From Isoetes taiwanensis (lineage: Eukaryota; Streptophyta; Lycopodiopsida; Isoetales; Isoetaceae), in the NCBI GenBank assembly GCA_021234155.1, contig JAJEKV010000066.1:1704718-1768717 (forward strand): DNA of 64,000 nucleotides, read 5' to 3'. The notes below the pieces were generated by a model. That model was not told where the DNA came from, made no database searches, and saw only the letters and a list, made by a program, of their open reading frames with translations. This document shows, one piece after another, positions 43,132 through 55,494 of the stretch (positions are counted from its first letter, which is position 1; every line of letters starts with the position of its first letter). Made by a program: the position numbers and the translations under genes.

Positions 43132-43198
43132 GATCACACGATGCTTAATTTAGTGTGTTCCATTTTGTTGCATATGTACTATTCGGCTTGGTGTGATC
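43132..43198. repeat. Foldback element F9 (67 bp)
   Basis: Left end GGATCACACGATGC; right end GGCTTGGTGTGATCC. The GGATCAC...GTGATCC terminal match is perfect at the outer 7 bp. Its interior shares 'TTTTGTTGCA(C/T)AT(A/G)TA' with F2. Confidence 0.8.
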
Positions 43199-43579
43199 CT
43201 TGAAAAATAATATGCTCTTTGAAAAGGGATGATGACTTATGTACTTAAGAGTGATAACACATGTACAGTAAAAAAAAAGTTAGGTATTCAAATGGAATTA
43301 GAAGCAAAAACTTTTTACATTCAAAATTTTTTATGGTCAGATGGCTTTACATCATTTTGTAAATTTAAATGCCCTGAGGCTTCAACTATTCACAACAAAA
43401 AGCCCTGAGGCTTGCAAATATATGGTAAGAAGTCGAGGCAAGCTCGACTAAGAACAAGGAAAAAAATAAGAGGTGCTCACCTAACAAATTTCATTCATCC
43501 GCTTCATCATCCGCAAAAAAAAAGAAATAACCGTTAGTTGAATGCTTAAGAAAAAGAAAGAAAACATGCATGTACCATG

Positions 43580-43955
43580 AACTAACGCCATGAGCTCCTC
43601 GGTCGCAGATTCGCCTTCAACTTCTTCATCTTCTTCATCATCTTCGGCTTCTTCTCCGCCTTGTAGACCACTCATTTTCTCAAGAATCTCCTATCCAAAT
43701 TCTTCAAGAACACTGTGATGAACTCCTCAAGCTCCCGAATTCCTCTTCCGATTTCATTCTCTGATTCCTCGCCAAAGGAATCGAGGAATCGAGAATCAGG
43801 GCATTCGAGCAAGAACCGTGGGCAGCGGAGGGAATCATGAGGGAACACCTCTTCCAGCCGCAATAGGCGCTTCTTGAGGACACCTCCTCTTCCTTCTTCC
43901 GTGAGCTGATCTCTTCATGGCGATGGACTAGAGAAATTGGGCGAGGATCTAGCAA
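43580..43955 (-). CDS. Minus-strand acidic ORF, candidate paralogue of the small genes
   Basis: On the minus strand a first frame (43863-43672) reads VFPHDSLRCPRFLLECPDSR, then ENEIGRGIRELEEFITVFLK followed by NLDRRFLRK. After it, an ATG at 43675 opens MSGLQGGEEAEDDEEDEEVE followed by GESATEELMALVHG (the open frame continues to 43481). A candidate splice donor (G|GTACATG) follows at about 43578. The acidic tail with ATEE resembles that of small gene 4. No domain is recognised. The ORF sits between the two copies of direct repeat D. Confidence 0.4.
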
Positions 43956-44399
43956 AGATTGGGCGGAGATTGGGGAGAATGGGCTAATCTAGGGCGGAAT
44001 AGATATAGGCTGGATTAGACGTGAAAAATCGTAGGAATGATTCGTATTCCAGTCCTATCAACCATCATTACATGCCATTATGTGCATATCTCAAATTTGA
44101 GCCATATCTAATATCTTCCTTTTTAACCTTATACCTAAATATCCAATATCTTCCTTTTTAACCTTATTCCTAAATAGCCAATATCTTCCTTTTTAACCTT
44201 ATTCCTAAACCTATATGATTTGAGTTTAACCTGAAAATGAACACCGATATAATTCAAATTTAACATACTATTTAATACCAAGATGCTACGCCACACTATG
44301 TCGATAATTGGGATTTAAAAAAAAACACCAAACCCTCCTCGACAAAACCACGTGGTGCCGAATTTCACTTGTGTTTAAGTTTAATTTGACAACAAGCAA
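43956..44399. other. Spacer with a short tandem repeat
   Basis: 'CAATATCTTCCTTTTTAACC / TTATTCCTAAATAGC' occurs three times at about 44107-44207 (unit about 38 bp). Otherwise nothing is recognised. Confidence 0.6.
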
Positions 44400-44995
44400 C
44401 TTCCATATCGGTAGATCGTGACGGCGCCAAATCAAGGTGTGGTATTTTATGCCCCAACACAATTCGGCCAGGTGAGCCGAACGTCCGTCATTTCACTAAC
44501 TTCGCTTTTTGAAATTTGCAACGCGTATATGGAAATCGAAAAGTCCATTCTCCTACAATCCATGCTTTTATACATTAAGCAAATTCAAATTTGAATTGTA
44601 GGGGGGGAAGCCCAGATAGGATGAAGTGAAGATCGGTTAAACCGCAGCAGTCGCCTCGAAATGAAAGTCCGATCCGATACAAAGCTTCAACCTACACATT
44701 CAACTTTTGAAATGTAGAAGGCTGGACGCCAGACGCTTACCAAGAGACACCGCCATGAGTTGCCAGATGCTATAATGCAAGTGGCATTTTAGAAGCGCCA
44801 CGTGTTGCATCGGTCCCACCGACAACCAAATGTAATTAAATACATATGGCGCCATGAATGTGCAATCCCCCTTATTCCGGAAGAATATTCCAAGCAAATC
44901 TGTAATTATGAGAGTTTGGTATCCTAGGTGGCATGGGAAAAAGGGAGCGGAAATATGACGTGGAATGGCTGATAGGAGGCCATTTTCAGACCCCA
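44400..44995 (+). repeat. Long direct repeat D, copy 2 (about 600 bp)
   Basis: Partner of 42412-43030, about 1.97 kb away. It ends about 160 bp before the NRPA2 start codon, so it forms the upstream region of that gene. Confidence 0.85.
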
Positions 44996-45155
44996 AATCC
45001 GCCCTAATGATTCAAAATTTCGATATGACCCTAAAAAAAAAAAAAAAAAAAAAATCGATATGGATAAAAAAAAACCAAAGTGCCCATGAAAAAAGGCATA
45101 TTTCGAACATAGCATAAACCCCTACCAAAACCCTAGAACGGACAGACTTGTCGGA

Positions 45156-48100
45156 ATGGGAATGACGAAGGAGGAAGAGTCTGGCCCATGGATCCCGCGT
45201 CAAGAGGTCAAAAGAAAAGGTGTCAAGGTGAACCCTGCCGTCATGCAGGAGCTTCTAAGACCGCATATCGATTCATATGATTATTTTGTCCAACGGGGCC
45301 TTTCGACTGCCATACTGGCAATTCAGCCCATTGAAGTTGAAGACTCGGTTTCTGGAACTAAATTACGCAATATCCTCATCTGAGTATTAATCGTTAGTTC
45401 TTCTCTTAATTGTAAATGATTCATGAAATACTACTCCTGTCTTCTATTTTTAATGGGTGGTCTACTTAACACATTATACTCTTTCTGGAGAATCCATCAA
45501 TTAGTTCACCATTGAAGGACTCCAAAGACAAAGTGGATCATCGGCTTTTTCCAGATCAGGTCTTAGATTGATTCCTTTTTCTGCAATTATATCTGCTTGC
45601 TTGTTTTTGAGCTTTGCCTTTTGCAGTGCCGGCAGGCAGGCCTGAGTTATAGGGGTCACTTCTCCATTGATGTCTGTTTGCAATACAACGATAGTGCTGT
45701 CTGCAGCCGTGAAAACACATCTTTTGGAAAGTTCCTATTATGGTTAAGGTAACTATGCTGGGCATTAGTTTGTCTTAAAACAAAACATTTTCTAAAGAAA
45801 GAAAAATACTTGGCCTCTATGAGATCAATTGAATCTCTGGAGAAATGGTGTAATGTTTTTCATATATAAACAGGGGAAATCTTTGAGGTTTTCCTCCCTA
45901 TTTCCCTGAGCTATTTAGCACTTTTGGAAGTAAAGAGGTCACATTCTCTTGAAGTTTGCTTGTGATTTTGCTTACAAAAATCTCAGGGGAGGTTACGGTT
46001 CACTAAGGATCCTCCCTTTGGCTTGATGGTTAGCACTACGGGGTTAATCTGTAAACATTTGGCATCGGAGCTACAGGTTTGATTCTCCGTTTGGGCAACT
46101 AGAGGGTAGTTGAGAGGGGAGTAAGTTACTGGGCATGGGATAAAACCTCAGGGAATTTAAAGCTCACTAAGGATCCACCCTTTTGGCTTGTTTGTTAGCA
46201 CTACAGGGTTGATGTGTAACAGGTCATGCCTTAGTCTTGTTGCTAGTTTTTTTTTTTTGTTCGTTCTTGTTGGGGGATTTTACAATTGAATTGGATTTTC
46301 CTGCTGGGAATCTGCTTCTTGTGTAATGGTATCTGCTTTTTGTTCATATATTTAAATCCTTTAATAATTGACATGGAGTGTCATAACTTTGGATCTATTC
46401 TATGCAGTCTAGCATCTGCAATCTACGGGGTTTGAACCCTCAGCAGCTTATTCAGCACAATGAAGAGCCCCGAGAAATGGGAGGGTGTGATATTTCTCTT
46501 GATGCTTAACCAAGTTTAATTTATTCGCTAGTTGTATGATTTCACCTTTATATTTTGTCCCATGGAAATGATTGGCAGGTATTTTATATGCAATGGGATT
46601 GAACGTATTATTAGAATGTTGATCTTACCAAAACGAAACCATGTATGTGTTCTTCAAGCATTGGTCCTTGTCTACGGTTCTGGTTTCTATTTCTGTTTTT
46701 GCTAAAACGTCCACATACATGCAGCCTATTGCTTTGAAACGTCCTTCGTTTCAAAACCGGGGTGCTGGCTTCACTGACAAGGCTATCGTGATGAGGTACG
46801 TCATTTTTTTGCTAGTAATTCTATGTAAGCATGTATATGCCATATAGTCTCAGAGGTGGGCAGGTTAAAATTTTGTTTGGTAGACCAGGTTTTGTCTTGC
46901 ACATTAGTAAAATTTTGTTCTCTGCAGATGTGTGAGACAGGATCAGACTGCTTCAACTATCAGACTTTACTACCTTCAAAATGGCAATGCTGTTCTTGGA
47001 TTCACGTATGCTCTATAGCATCTTGCTTTGGATTATGTATTTGATACTAGAATGTGATGTAGCTCAACTTTTCTTTTTATTTAAGATTGTTAGCGGATCC
47101 AAGAAGTCTAGGTTGTAAACAGAAACAATATCCAAATAACATGGCCTTCTGTGCAGGCTTTTCAAAAATTTCAATGCAGTAGGGCATTTAAAAATTATTT
47201 CTTACATTTTTCCATTTTTGTGTTCGCTTACCTTGGTAGAAAGGGCAGATAATGGTTTACTACGATTGTTTCCTGCACTTTAGTGGTGCTTCATTGTAGC
47301 AACTTCAAAAAACAAAAGTTCAGGCATCCTTTAAGATGATTGCACACCGGTTGATTCTTCCACGAGCCCAAATCATCATAGCACATTGTCTTATTGTGTT
47401 TGAACGAATGTTAACCAAGATGAAAGAGATAATACATCAACTGAAGTTATGTGGCAGTTTGTATCACAGCTATTCACTGCAGTAATGTGCAGTGGGTTTG
47501 GCTCATATTGAGTTTGATGCCACTGCAGGGTTGTGTGGAAGATTCTGAAACATGCAATTGGTCTATGATCTCCTGGTTCATATGGAAAAAATTCAATAGA
47601 GGGATCCCATAAAGTTTTTGAACTTCTTAAACTTATCCTTTAGAAGCACCCTTCTTGAGGTATCTGTGGCTGCTCACTAGTCTTACAATTATTATAATAT
47701 TTGTCTTCCAACTGTTGAAATATTGGATTATTTCTCATCTGTACGCTGCTTGAATCATCATTCCCGAGCCCTCTACCTCTATTCTTTTTTACTCCTCTGG
47801 ACTATTGATCAACATCGATGTAGCCAGGATTATTTGTTTCTGCTAATCCGCAAAGTTCATAATGAGTTTTTTTCACTTTCCAAGCATTATTTTGAATTGA
47901 CTGGTCATAAACGTGGTATGGTGTCCTTCCATGTCTTTTGTATTCTTGAATTATCTTTATTGAATTGAATTGAGGTCCTTGAATTGAAGTTACGAATCTC
48001 CAGGAACTTGTGAGATACTTATGGCGCTGTGCGATGTTCTTTTCCCATTTATATTTGTAATTTTCCTGTCAATATTATAGGCTTAAGTGTTCCGTCCTGA

Positions 48101-51100
48101 GTTCCATTTTTATGCATAACAGATTCCGGAGGCAGGAGTTCATATTACCTGTTGGGCTGATTTTAAAGGTCCATTTGGTTTGAGAGAGGTTTGTATATGT
48201 ATTTAGTAATTAGAATCAGAACTGTTGGTTGCTGTTGCAGGCACTGATTGACACAAGTGATAGAGAAATATATGACCAGCTAAGAGTTATTTGTAAGGAA
48301 GACCGTGAGCACACGAAAGAGGCAGCTGGTAGCAAGGTTGTTGATGCAAAAGGGGTAGTTGGTAGCCAGGTTGTTGACCAGAGAGCGCGTATCATATTGG
48401 AAGATGTCCATCGGTTTAACCTCTTTACACGTTTGGAATGCCTGCAATTTATTGGTGTGGATCAATTGCTTTAAAACTAGCCTGCTTTTGTTAGACAGCA
48501 TGTATAACAAGTTTCTTTTAATCCAGGAGAAACATTTCGCACGCATTTAGGAGTATCCAAGAACCTGTCATCCATCACTGTACCTCTCTTGCAAGTTTTG
48601 AGTGTTGCCTTGCTTTTTGAGGTGTGGTGTGATTAACTGTTTAGTTTCTGGCAGATTGGTGAGATGGTTCTTTCCAGCAATATTTTAGTTCACCTTCATA
48701 ATCCTCGTGACAAGTTCAACCTCCTGATGTGAGTTTTTGTAAATACTTTGACTATGTGTACTTCCGTTTGGATAGAGGCTCCTCTAAATTGTTGTTGCTT
48801 TGCAGCCATATGTTACATAAGCTTTTTGCCTTAGTTGATGGGACTGCTGCAGTTGATAATAGTGATACCTTGCAGTATCAAGAGGCTCTACTCCCTGGTC
48901 ACTTGTTAAATATATATGTTAAGGTGCATTTTCTATTCCCAGACATGGGCAAAATGGTTTATTTATTAGAGGTTTGAAGAATGTAATTACTGTTTAAACA
49001 TTTTGTGGTTTTGTAATTCATGGTTGTTCGTTTGCTCATCTTTTAGATGGCTCCACTTTTAATTTGTGCCACCGTGTGGGTTAGTGAAATGGGATAGAAA
49101 GCTATGTAGGGCCTTTCTTATGCGAAGGCTGTTTAACCTATGCAGACAATGTGCTCCAATGGGTTATGGAAATTTTTGATTCAGATTAAAGACATCTTGG
49201 ACATGATATCCATGTCACATTATGCTATTATGCCTCACAGTTTTCACAATGTATCGTAGATTTAATACTATGGTACATTGTTAATATTATTGTCAATCAG
49301 TTTCATGTGCATGGCAAAAAGTTGGAATAATGTATATATATATGCAGGATAGGCTGGAAGATTGGCTGCAAAAGTTGAAAATTCAGCTTTCCAAGGACAT
49401 TAGTTCAAAGACTGGCAAATTTGATTTGCAGAATGGTGTGGACTTCACTTAATGAAATTATGAGCTAGAATGTTACAATTCTTTTATTTTTTTATCACAT
49501 CAAGTGCAGTTAATTGTGTGAAAGAGACACTGAAAAAGGTCAATGCGGCTGACATCAGCAGGAGAGTGGAATATCTGCTAAGTACAGGAACCTTCAATCA
49601 AATTCGTTTCTTGACTTGCAGCAGGTTTAAGCTTGTTACATGTTGCTTTTCCGTCATACTCTAAAGTCTGTATACCAAAACTAATACTTGTTCTCATGGG
49701 ACAGAACACGGATTTACTGTTGTTGCAGAAAAATTGAACTTTCTTAGATATTTCTCATTTTTAGATCCATACATAGAGGACTTTATTTTGCCCGCCAACT
49801 AACTACAACTGTCCGTAAAATTGCTTCCAGAGTAAGTTATTCAAGCTGGATATGTGTGATATTGGTACAGAGTGAATGATGTATCAACCTTTCCTGCTTA
49901 TTTTAGGTCATGGGGATTTCTGTGTCCAGTCCATAATGCCTGATGGGGGAGCCTTGTGGTCTTCTTTGCCATCTAAGTTCTCAATGCTGTAAGCAGTCTT
50001 TGTATGGTTTGTGTTAGGATTTGAAGATTTGATTAGCTGTTTGGTATTTATTCAGCCATCTCAACAGACCTGGACCATCGTGGCAAAGTAAAGGATTTTC
50101 TACTAATACGCAAGAAAATCACTGCTTTATTAATGGAGCATGGGATGATTACAGCTGTGTCATCATTGGCTAGTGTTGCTCCTCCTGATTATTTATGTGT
50201 GCTTTTGGATGGCTGTATAATTGGCCATATTCCTACTTGTTTGATTCCTCGGATAGTTTCTTTCTTGAGAAGAGAGAAGGTTGATCCAACTTCTGAGGTA
50301 CTGTAGAAGGATAGGCCCATTTTTCTTTGACATACATAGTGGAATATGAGTTAATCATGTTTACAATGCAACAGGTGCCTGCAGATTTAGAAGTAGCTTA
50401 CATTCCTTGTACTTATGCTGGAGCATATCCAGGATTATTTCTGTTTACTACTCCAGCACGCTTTCTTCGGCCTGTTAAACAGTTACAGAGTAGTGACGGA
50501 GTAGACTGGAGCCATAGGGAGGATTTTCCATTAGAGCTGATTTCACCTTTTGAACAAGTGGGTTATTGATTTAATTTTTATATTCAGAAAACAGATAATG
50601 TAATGCCTGCAAATAGCATTATTATTTGCTTAGTAATAATCATAATTCTCAACAGGCTTACATGGAAATTGTTTGCCCCGATGGTAAAGATGGGGGAAGG
50701 GCTGGTGCTTCTGCTTCTGCTCCCGCAACTCATTCAGAGATTCACCCAACAGCAATGCTCAGTGTGGTGGCTAGTCTAACTCCATGGTCAGACCATAATC
50801 AGAGCCCACGCAACATGTATCAATGCCAGGTCAAATCTAATCTACCTAGCATGCCACAACACATTTTGTGGTTTCACATTTGAAGTTGTAAATGAATGTC
50901 ATGTTTGTGGTTGTCTATTTGAGCACCATCATTAACCGCAAGATTCAGAGCAAACATGGAACAGCCTAAATGAGCTAGGTAGGTGACACTAGCAGAGTTG
51001 GAACTTGGTGTATGCAGGAAGGGTTGCTGGTATGACATTGGGAGCGAAATGATTAGTTGAAACTCGGCCAATGCCTTATATATTGCTGTTATTTGCTTCT

Positions 51101-53713
51101 GTAGTAAAAGTTTGGTCTAATTTTGTCTTAAGAGATCCCTGGTCTTTGCAGATGGGAAAGCAAACAATGGGCATACCAGGTCAGGCACTCCAATTTCGTT
51201 ATGATCACAAGTTGTATAGGCTGCAGGTATGTCTAGAAAGTTCCATACTATGAGAATGTCTTGGATAAAAACAATGTACGTCTTATTTAATGCTTGCTAT
51301 GGGACGCACGCGGCTTCATAAATATCTTAAAAGATGTGATCTTTTTTCCATATTATGCTTGTATCTATCTTGGAACTTGGAATGTTTATTGGCTCAAAGG
51401 TTAGTAAGAATATAATTATATATACCAAAAGGTGGGGGGATGACCATTGCATAATTGCAGAACCATGTGCACAATGCTTGTAAGTTCATTTGTTTTAAGT
51501 TGCGATTTCCCAGTTGTGCTTCTGAAAGAGTTTTTGGCTAGGCCCACCGGACCTTCGTACTCTGGTACGAAGTTGTTGGGATGGTCTCATTTGTTAATAC
51601 TAGAGAATATAGTTCTTGAACCAGAGAGGCAAAGGGCAGCCACTATAACAAATAAATCCAACACAACATTGAGTAGTCTCCCTTGGGAAGTCCAAGACCT
51701 TCGAATACAAGTTGGAACGAGATGTGCTGCTAAAAAGTCTGCGCCCCTTTTTTTTTTTCTGAATGGGACATTAATTCTGTGCAGCTGTTTGAAAAACAAG
51801 AACTTATGAGTGTGTCTTATTTTGTGGCCAATTAAGTCAGATCCTCGTGGTTTTATACCATTTCATTATGGCTTGACAGACTCCTCAATCACCAGTAGCA
51901 CAGACCGCTGGCTATAGGAAATTTTACATGGACGATTATCCGACGGAACCAATGCTGTTGTAGCTGTGCTTGCTTATACAGGGTAAGCTTTATTTTAATC
52001 CATTTATGTAACGTTATATATCTCGTGTAAGTCAATTCAAGATTCTGTCAGGACCATAAACTATGGTCCTGACAGAATCCTAAGGGTCCCAAACTATGCC
52101 TTTCACCGTAAATGTTCTTTGGCTATTTAGGTACGATATGGAGGATGCTATGATCATTAATAAGTCCTCCATGGAACGTGGTCTTTGTCATGGGCAGATA
52201 ATTAAGGTATGGTTCCCAGAATCTTTGTCTTGAAATGGCTTTTTGGATAACGTTGTAGATAACAGACAGAAACAATCGACCTTGAGAAGTTGCGGAAAAA
52301 GGGTGATAGTATTGTGAACGTTTTCGGCAGAGAAGCTAAAGGTTCGAAATCTCTTGATATTGATGGAATGCCATACATTGGGCAGGTCAGAACCTTTTAT
52401 CATCTTGAAAAGAATTCTATCGTCAATATTAATTCATGTATATGGATTGCAGCCATTGCAAGATGGAGATGTCTTCTGTACTTCTTTGAACACCATGAAC
52501 CAGAAAGCAAAGCATCATAAATTGAAAGCGGCTGAGCCTGTGGTTGTTGATACCGTAGCTGCTATTGGGACTGGTGGAATTCTGCAAAAGGTGGGTTAAT
52601 TTCTTTCTTTCTGTTGAGAACGATGAAAATCATGTGAAATACATGGCAGGTGAATATTAGAATGAGACATGGAAGAAACCCCGTAATTGGTGACAAGTTT
52701 AGTAGCCGGCATGGGCAGAAAGGTGTACTTTCACAACTGTGGCCCGACATAAATATGCCATTTTCAGCTGTTACCGGAATGCGGCCTGATATTATTATCA
52801 ATCCCCATGCCTTCCCTTCGCGAATGACAATTGGAATGCTTTTGGAGTCCATGGCCGCAAAGGTATCTGGATCATGCTATTTGAGATGCATTACTATGAG
52901 GCTGAATAAAATATAGGCCCAAACTTATGTCTTATTTGGTAATATTATTTGAGCGTTTATCTAATTTAGCTTATATGTGTTTTATCATTTGGGGTGAAGG
53001 CGGGTACACTTGAAGGCCGATTTGTAGATTCAACTCCTTTTCAAAGAAGCGGTTCGAATATGGGAAAAAACTCGAAAAAGCCTCCAAATGATTCTTACAG
53101 AAGTCGTTTTGGCGAGTCACTGGTGGCACATGGCTTTAACTATCATGGAACAGAAGTGATGTATAGTGGAATCCTTGGAACAGAAATGCCTTGTGAGATT
53201 TACTTGAGTGGTTTACTATCAAAGATTACGCACATGGTGTCTGACAAGTTCCAGGTATGTAATATTACTTCCAGATTATATATATTGGAAAGTAATGGAA
53301 ATGTTTTTGTGTAGGTGAGATCGACTGGGACCGTGAATCCGTAACAAAGCAACCCGTTGGAGGTCGCAGCTGGTGGTGGCATCCGTTTTGGGGAGATGGA
53401 ACGAGATTCTTTGCTTGCACATGGTGCTGCATACTTGCTCCATGATAGGCTACATGCTTGTTCTGATTACCATATTGCCGACGTCTGTAGCCTCTGTGGT
53501 AGTTTGCTCGCTCCTCTCAGAAGCAACGAATATGAGATTGGTAGTAATACTCATCTCACAACACCTGGCCTGGTTACAAAAGCAACATGTCGATGGTGTG
53601 AAACTGGGAAAGGCATTGTGAGGGTAGCGATGCCATTTGTCTTTAGATACCTTGCAGCAGAACTTACTGCTATGAATGTGAAATTGACCCTAACAATACT
53701 GCCGAGTCATTAG
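45156..53713 (+). CDS. NRPA2: DNA-directed RNA polymerase I second-largest subunit (NRPA2/RPA2 type), 27 exons
   Basis: The exons are collinear with plant NRPA2. It would form half of the active centre of polymerase I, which makes rRNA precursors in the nucleolus. Exons: 45156-~45376, 45491-45559, 45627-45748, 46408-46484, 46579-46642, 46725-46795, 46928-47005, 48123-48168, 48241-48454, 48527-~48595, 48655-48729, 48806-48923, 49348-49435, 49510-49624, 49705-49831, 49907-49988, 50056-50297, 50375-50557, 50656-50829, 51152-51226, 51880-51982, 52131-52206, 52266-52385, 52453-52590, 52650-52862, 53000-53254, 53315-53713. Landmarks: [10 protein letters not shown] (start), [88 protein letters not shown] (hybrid binding), [19 protein letters not shown] and a C-terminal zinc ribbon (CSLCGSLL ... 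CRWCETGKG). Splice sites are GT-AG almost throughout. Single-base breaks occur in several exons (near 49600, 49770, 49820, 49940, 51945, 53210, 53340), often at homopolymers. Confidence 0.93.
45990..46235 (+). mobile_element. SINE-like element with second partial copy, in NRPA2 intron 3
   Basis: 'TTGGCTTGATGGTTAGCACT' (about 46018) is a good A box, and 'CAGGTTTGATTCTCC' (46075-46089) fits a B box. The segment is preceded by 'CACTAAGGATCCTCCCTT'. That preceding block and the A-box region recur at about 46168-46212 ('CACTAAGGATCCACCCTT ... TTAGCACTACAGGGTTGATG') without a B box. The layout resembles Au-type plant SINEs. Confidence 0.55.
52041..52079. repeat. Perfect 18-bp inverted repeat with 3-nt loop in an NRPA2 intron
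   Basis: GATTCTGTCAGGACCATA - AAC - TATGGTCCTGACAGAATC, every base paired. It lies in the intron between exons 21 and 22 (51983-52130). Confidence 0.95.
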
Positions 53714-55160
53714 CATATCCTTGCAGTAAGGTGGAAATTTAGATCAATAGAATTAGTGGGGACGTGTTCATGTCCATTATTTAAAGCCATGTCCATTTAC
53801 ATAGACCTATCCCCACATCTACAGGTTTCTATTTTCCATCTTTTTCCTCCTCTTTTATTTGTGTCATTTCTGCTTAATATCCTAACGCCAAGTTGAAACT
53901 TGCGTCATGTGAATCCCAACTCTACTGGGGCCATTACTTCTTTTCAGCAATGTGGCAATTACCCTGCATGATTCGCTGCTTCATTTATTTTTTGAAGTTC
54001 AGGTGCACATAAATAATATCAATCAGGCATAGTGCTGGTATTAGAAGGGAAATAAGGTGCACCATATTTCCAGTAGCCTTGTCCGCCATGTGATTTGTCT
54101 CATAAAGCTGCTGGAATCAGGAACAGGAGCAGGTGATATTCAAACATGGAGGATGGCTAAGTGCTCTTGTATCAAAGCATATCTAGAAAGGAGCTCCTAA
54201 TAAGGAAGAGCTGTTGATTCAACTCAAAATGGGAAGAACATCTTCCATTGATATTCATTATAGTTTCAAAGATTCCAACTAGAGACAATGGCAATTGTTG
54301 TGCATGACTTTGTTGCCAGCAACAATTAAGAGAGAGGGAATCACAAACTTATAGTGCTGTGGCAATTGCTAATATGGATAATAGAATGGCATTATCCATC
54401 CAATGTACACTATGTTCAGGCAGTTCAATAGTGTCTTGTTGTGATAGCATTGGAAAATTGGCGCTATTCACCCCATGTACACTATGTTTGGGCAGTTCAA
54501 TAGAACCATTTGTTTCTAAGTATGGCGCTGGAAAATTTGGATATTTAAGTAAATAATGTCCGAGGCACACTAGGCTTCCTTTCCTTCAAGCAGCATGTGT
54601 TTCAACTCCATTCTTCTTTGCATAGCAGAAACAAAAAATTCTCAGGCCTGTTGTCATGTTATGTGACCATTGAACTTCCAATTTTTCTAGTTTCCATGAT
54701 TTAGAGAGCCATTGGATTTATGTTCTGGCCTTTAGAGAGCAGTCACATTCTGGCCTAGAAGTAGCTCCCTGTGAAGGAGAAACTATCATTCCTTTTGGAG
54801 AGCCCCCCGCGCGGCGTCCTGGGAAATTGTGGCTCATGTAGCAATTCATAAGTTGATAAAGCTTTTAACACGTGGCCTTGCATTTTTTTTCCTTGCGTTT
54901 TTAGTATTTAGTAGTAGATATTACATTTTGTTTATATGTGATGTGTTCTGGTGAATGTCATTATCTTTGGCTCTTAATGAGAATACTACATACACCCTCC
55001 ATAAGTTGTCTATTCCATCATGTGCGGAATGTGCAGAATTATCAGTTAGGATTTTGGTGAAATTACAAATTTGCATTAGTCTTTATAAAGCTAAAGCCGA
55101 TCCCTATGAAGAAGAAACTGACATCTCTACGAGTTGCCCCTTGCGTGTGTGTGTGTGTGT
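53714..55160. other. Region downstream of NRPA2, no gene recognised
   Basis: It contains a duplicated block of about 74 bp: 'TGTACACTATGTT(C/T)(A/G)GGCAGTTC' at 54398-54432 and 54472-54506. A (GT)n run lies at 55145-55162. No conserved coding sequence was found. Confidence 0.55.
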
Positions 55161-55164
55161 GGTT

Positions 55165-55475
55165 GGTTTGAAGACTTTGGTTTAAAACTCGTGAGGTTGG
55201 ATCTACTATTAACGATACTATATATCCGAAAAAACATCACACAAGTTCGTAATGGTGTGAATGCCAGAGTTTGATGTTCGCTTGAAACCAAAGGAATTCA
55301 ACCTAGAGTAGTGTTGAATGGGGGTTTGAAGACTTTGGTTTAAAACTCGTGAGGTTGGATCTACTATTAACGATACTATAATCCCAAAAACATCACACAA
55401 GTTCGTAATCTGTGAATGCCAGAGTTTGATGTTCGCTTGAAACCAAAGGAATTCAACCTAGAGTAGTGTTGAATG
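55165..55475 (+). repeat. Tandem duplication, two units of about 155 bp
   Basis: Both units start GGTTTGAAGACTTTGGTTTA and end with 'CCTAGAGTAGTGTTGAATG'. They differ mainly by a few indels, including A-run length (AAAAAA against AAAAA), with almost no substitutions. Confidence 0.92.
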
Positions 55476-55494
55476 AACTAGACTCAAGCTAACA

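Noticed and set aside
34281-43198. CRISPR-like or integron-like reading of the evenly sized repeats
   Set aside because: Spacing is irregular, the repeated part is at both ends of each unit rather than a single direct repeat, and the context is a plant nuclear genome. There is no integrase or cas gene.
31400-44900. Organellar DNA insertion as cause of the odd composition
   Set aside because: No plastid or mitochondrial gene is recognised. TATA boxes with C/T-rich leaders and AATAAA-like sites fit nuclear genes.
46425-46450. Polymerase III B-box-like GGGTTTGAACCCTC suggesting a SINE
   Set aside because: The same bases read [20 protein letters not shown] in frame and belong to exon 4 of the NRPA2-like gene.
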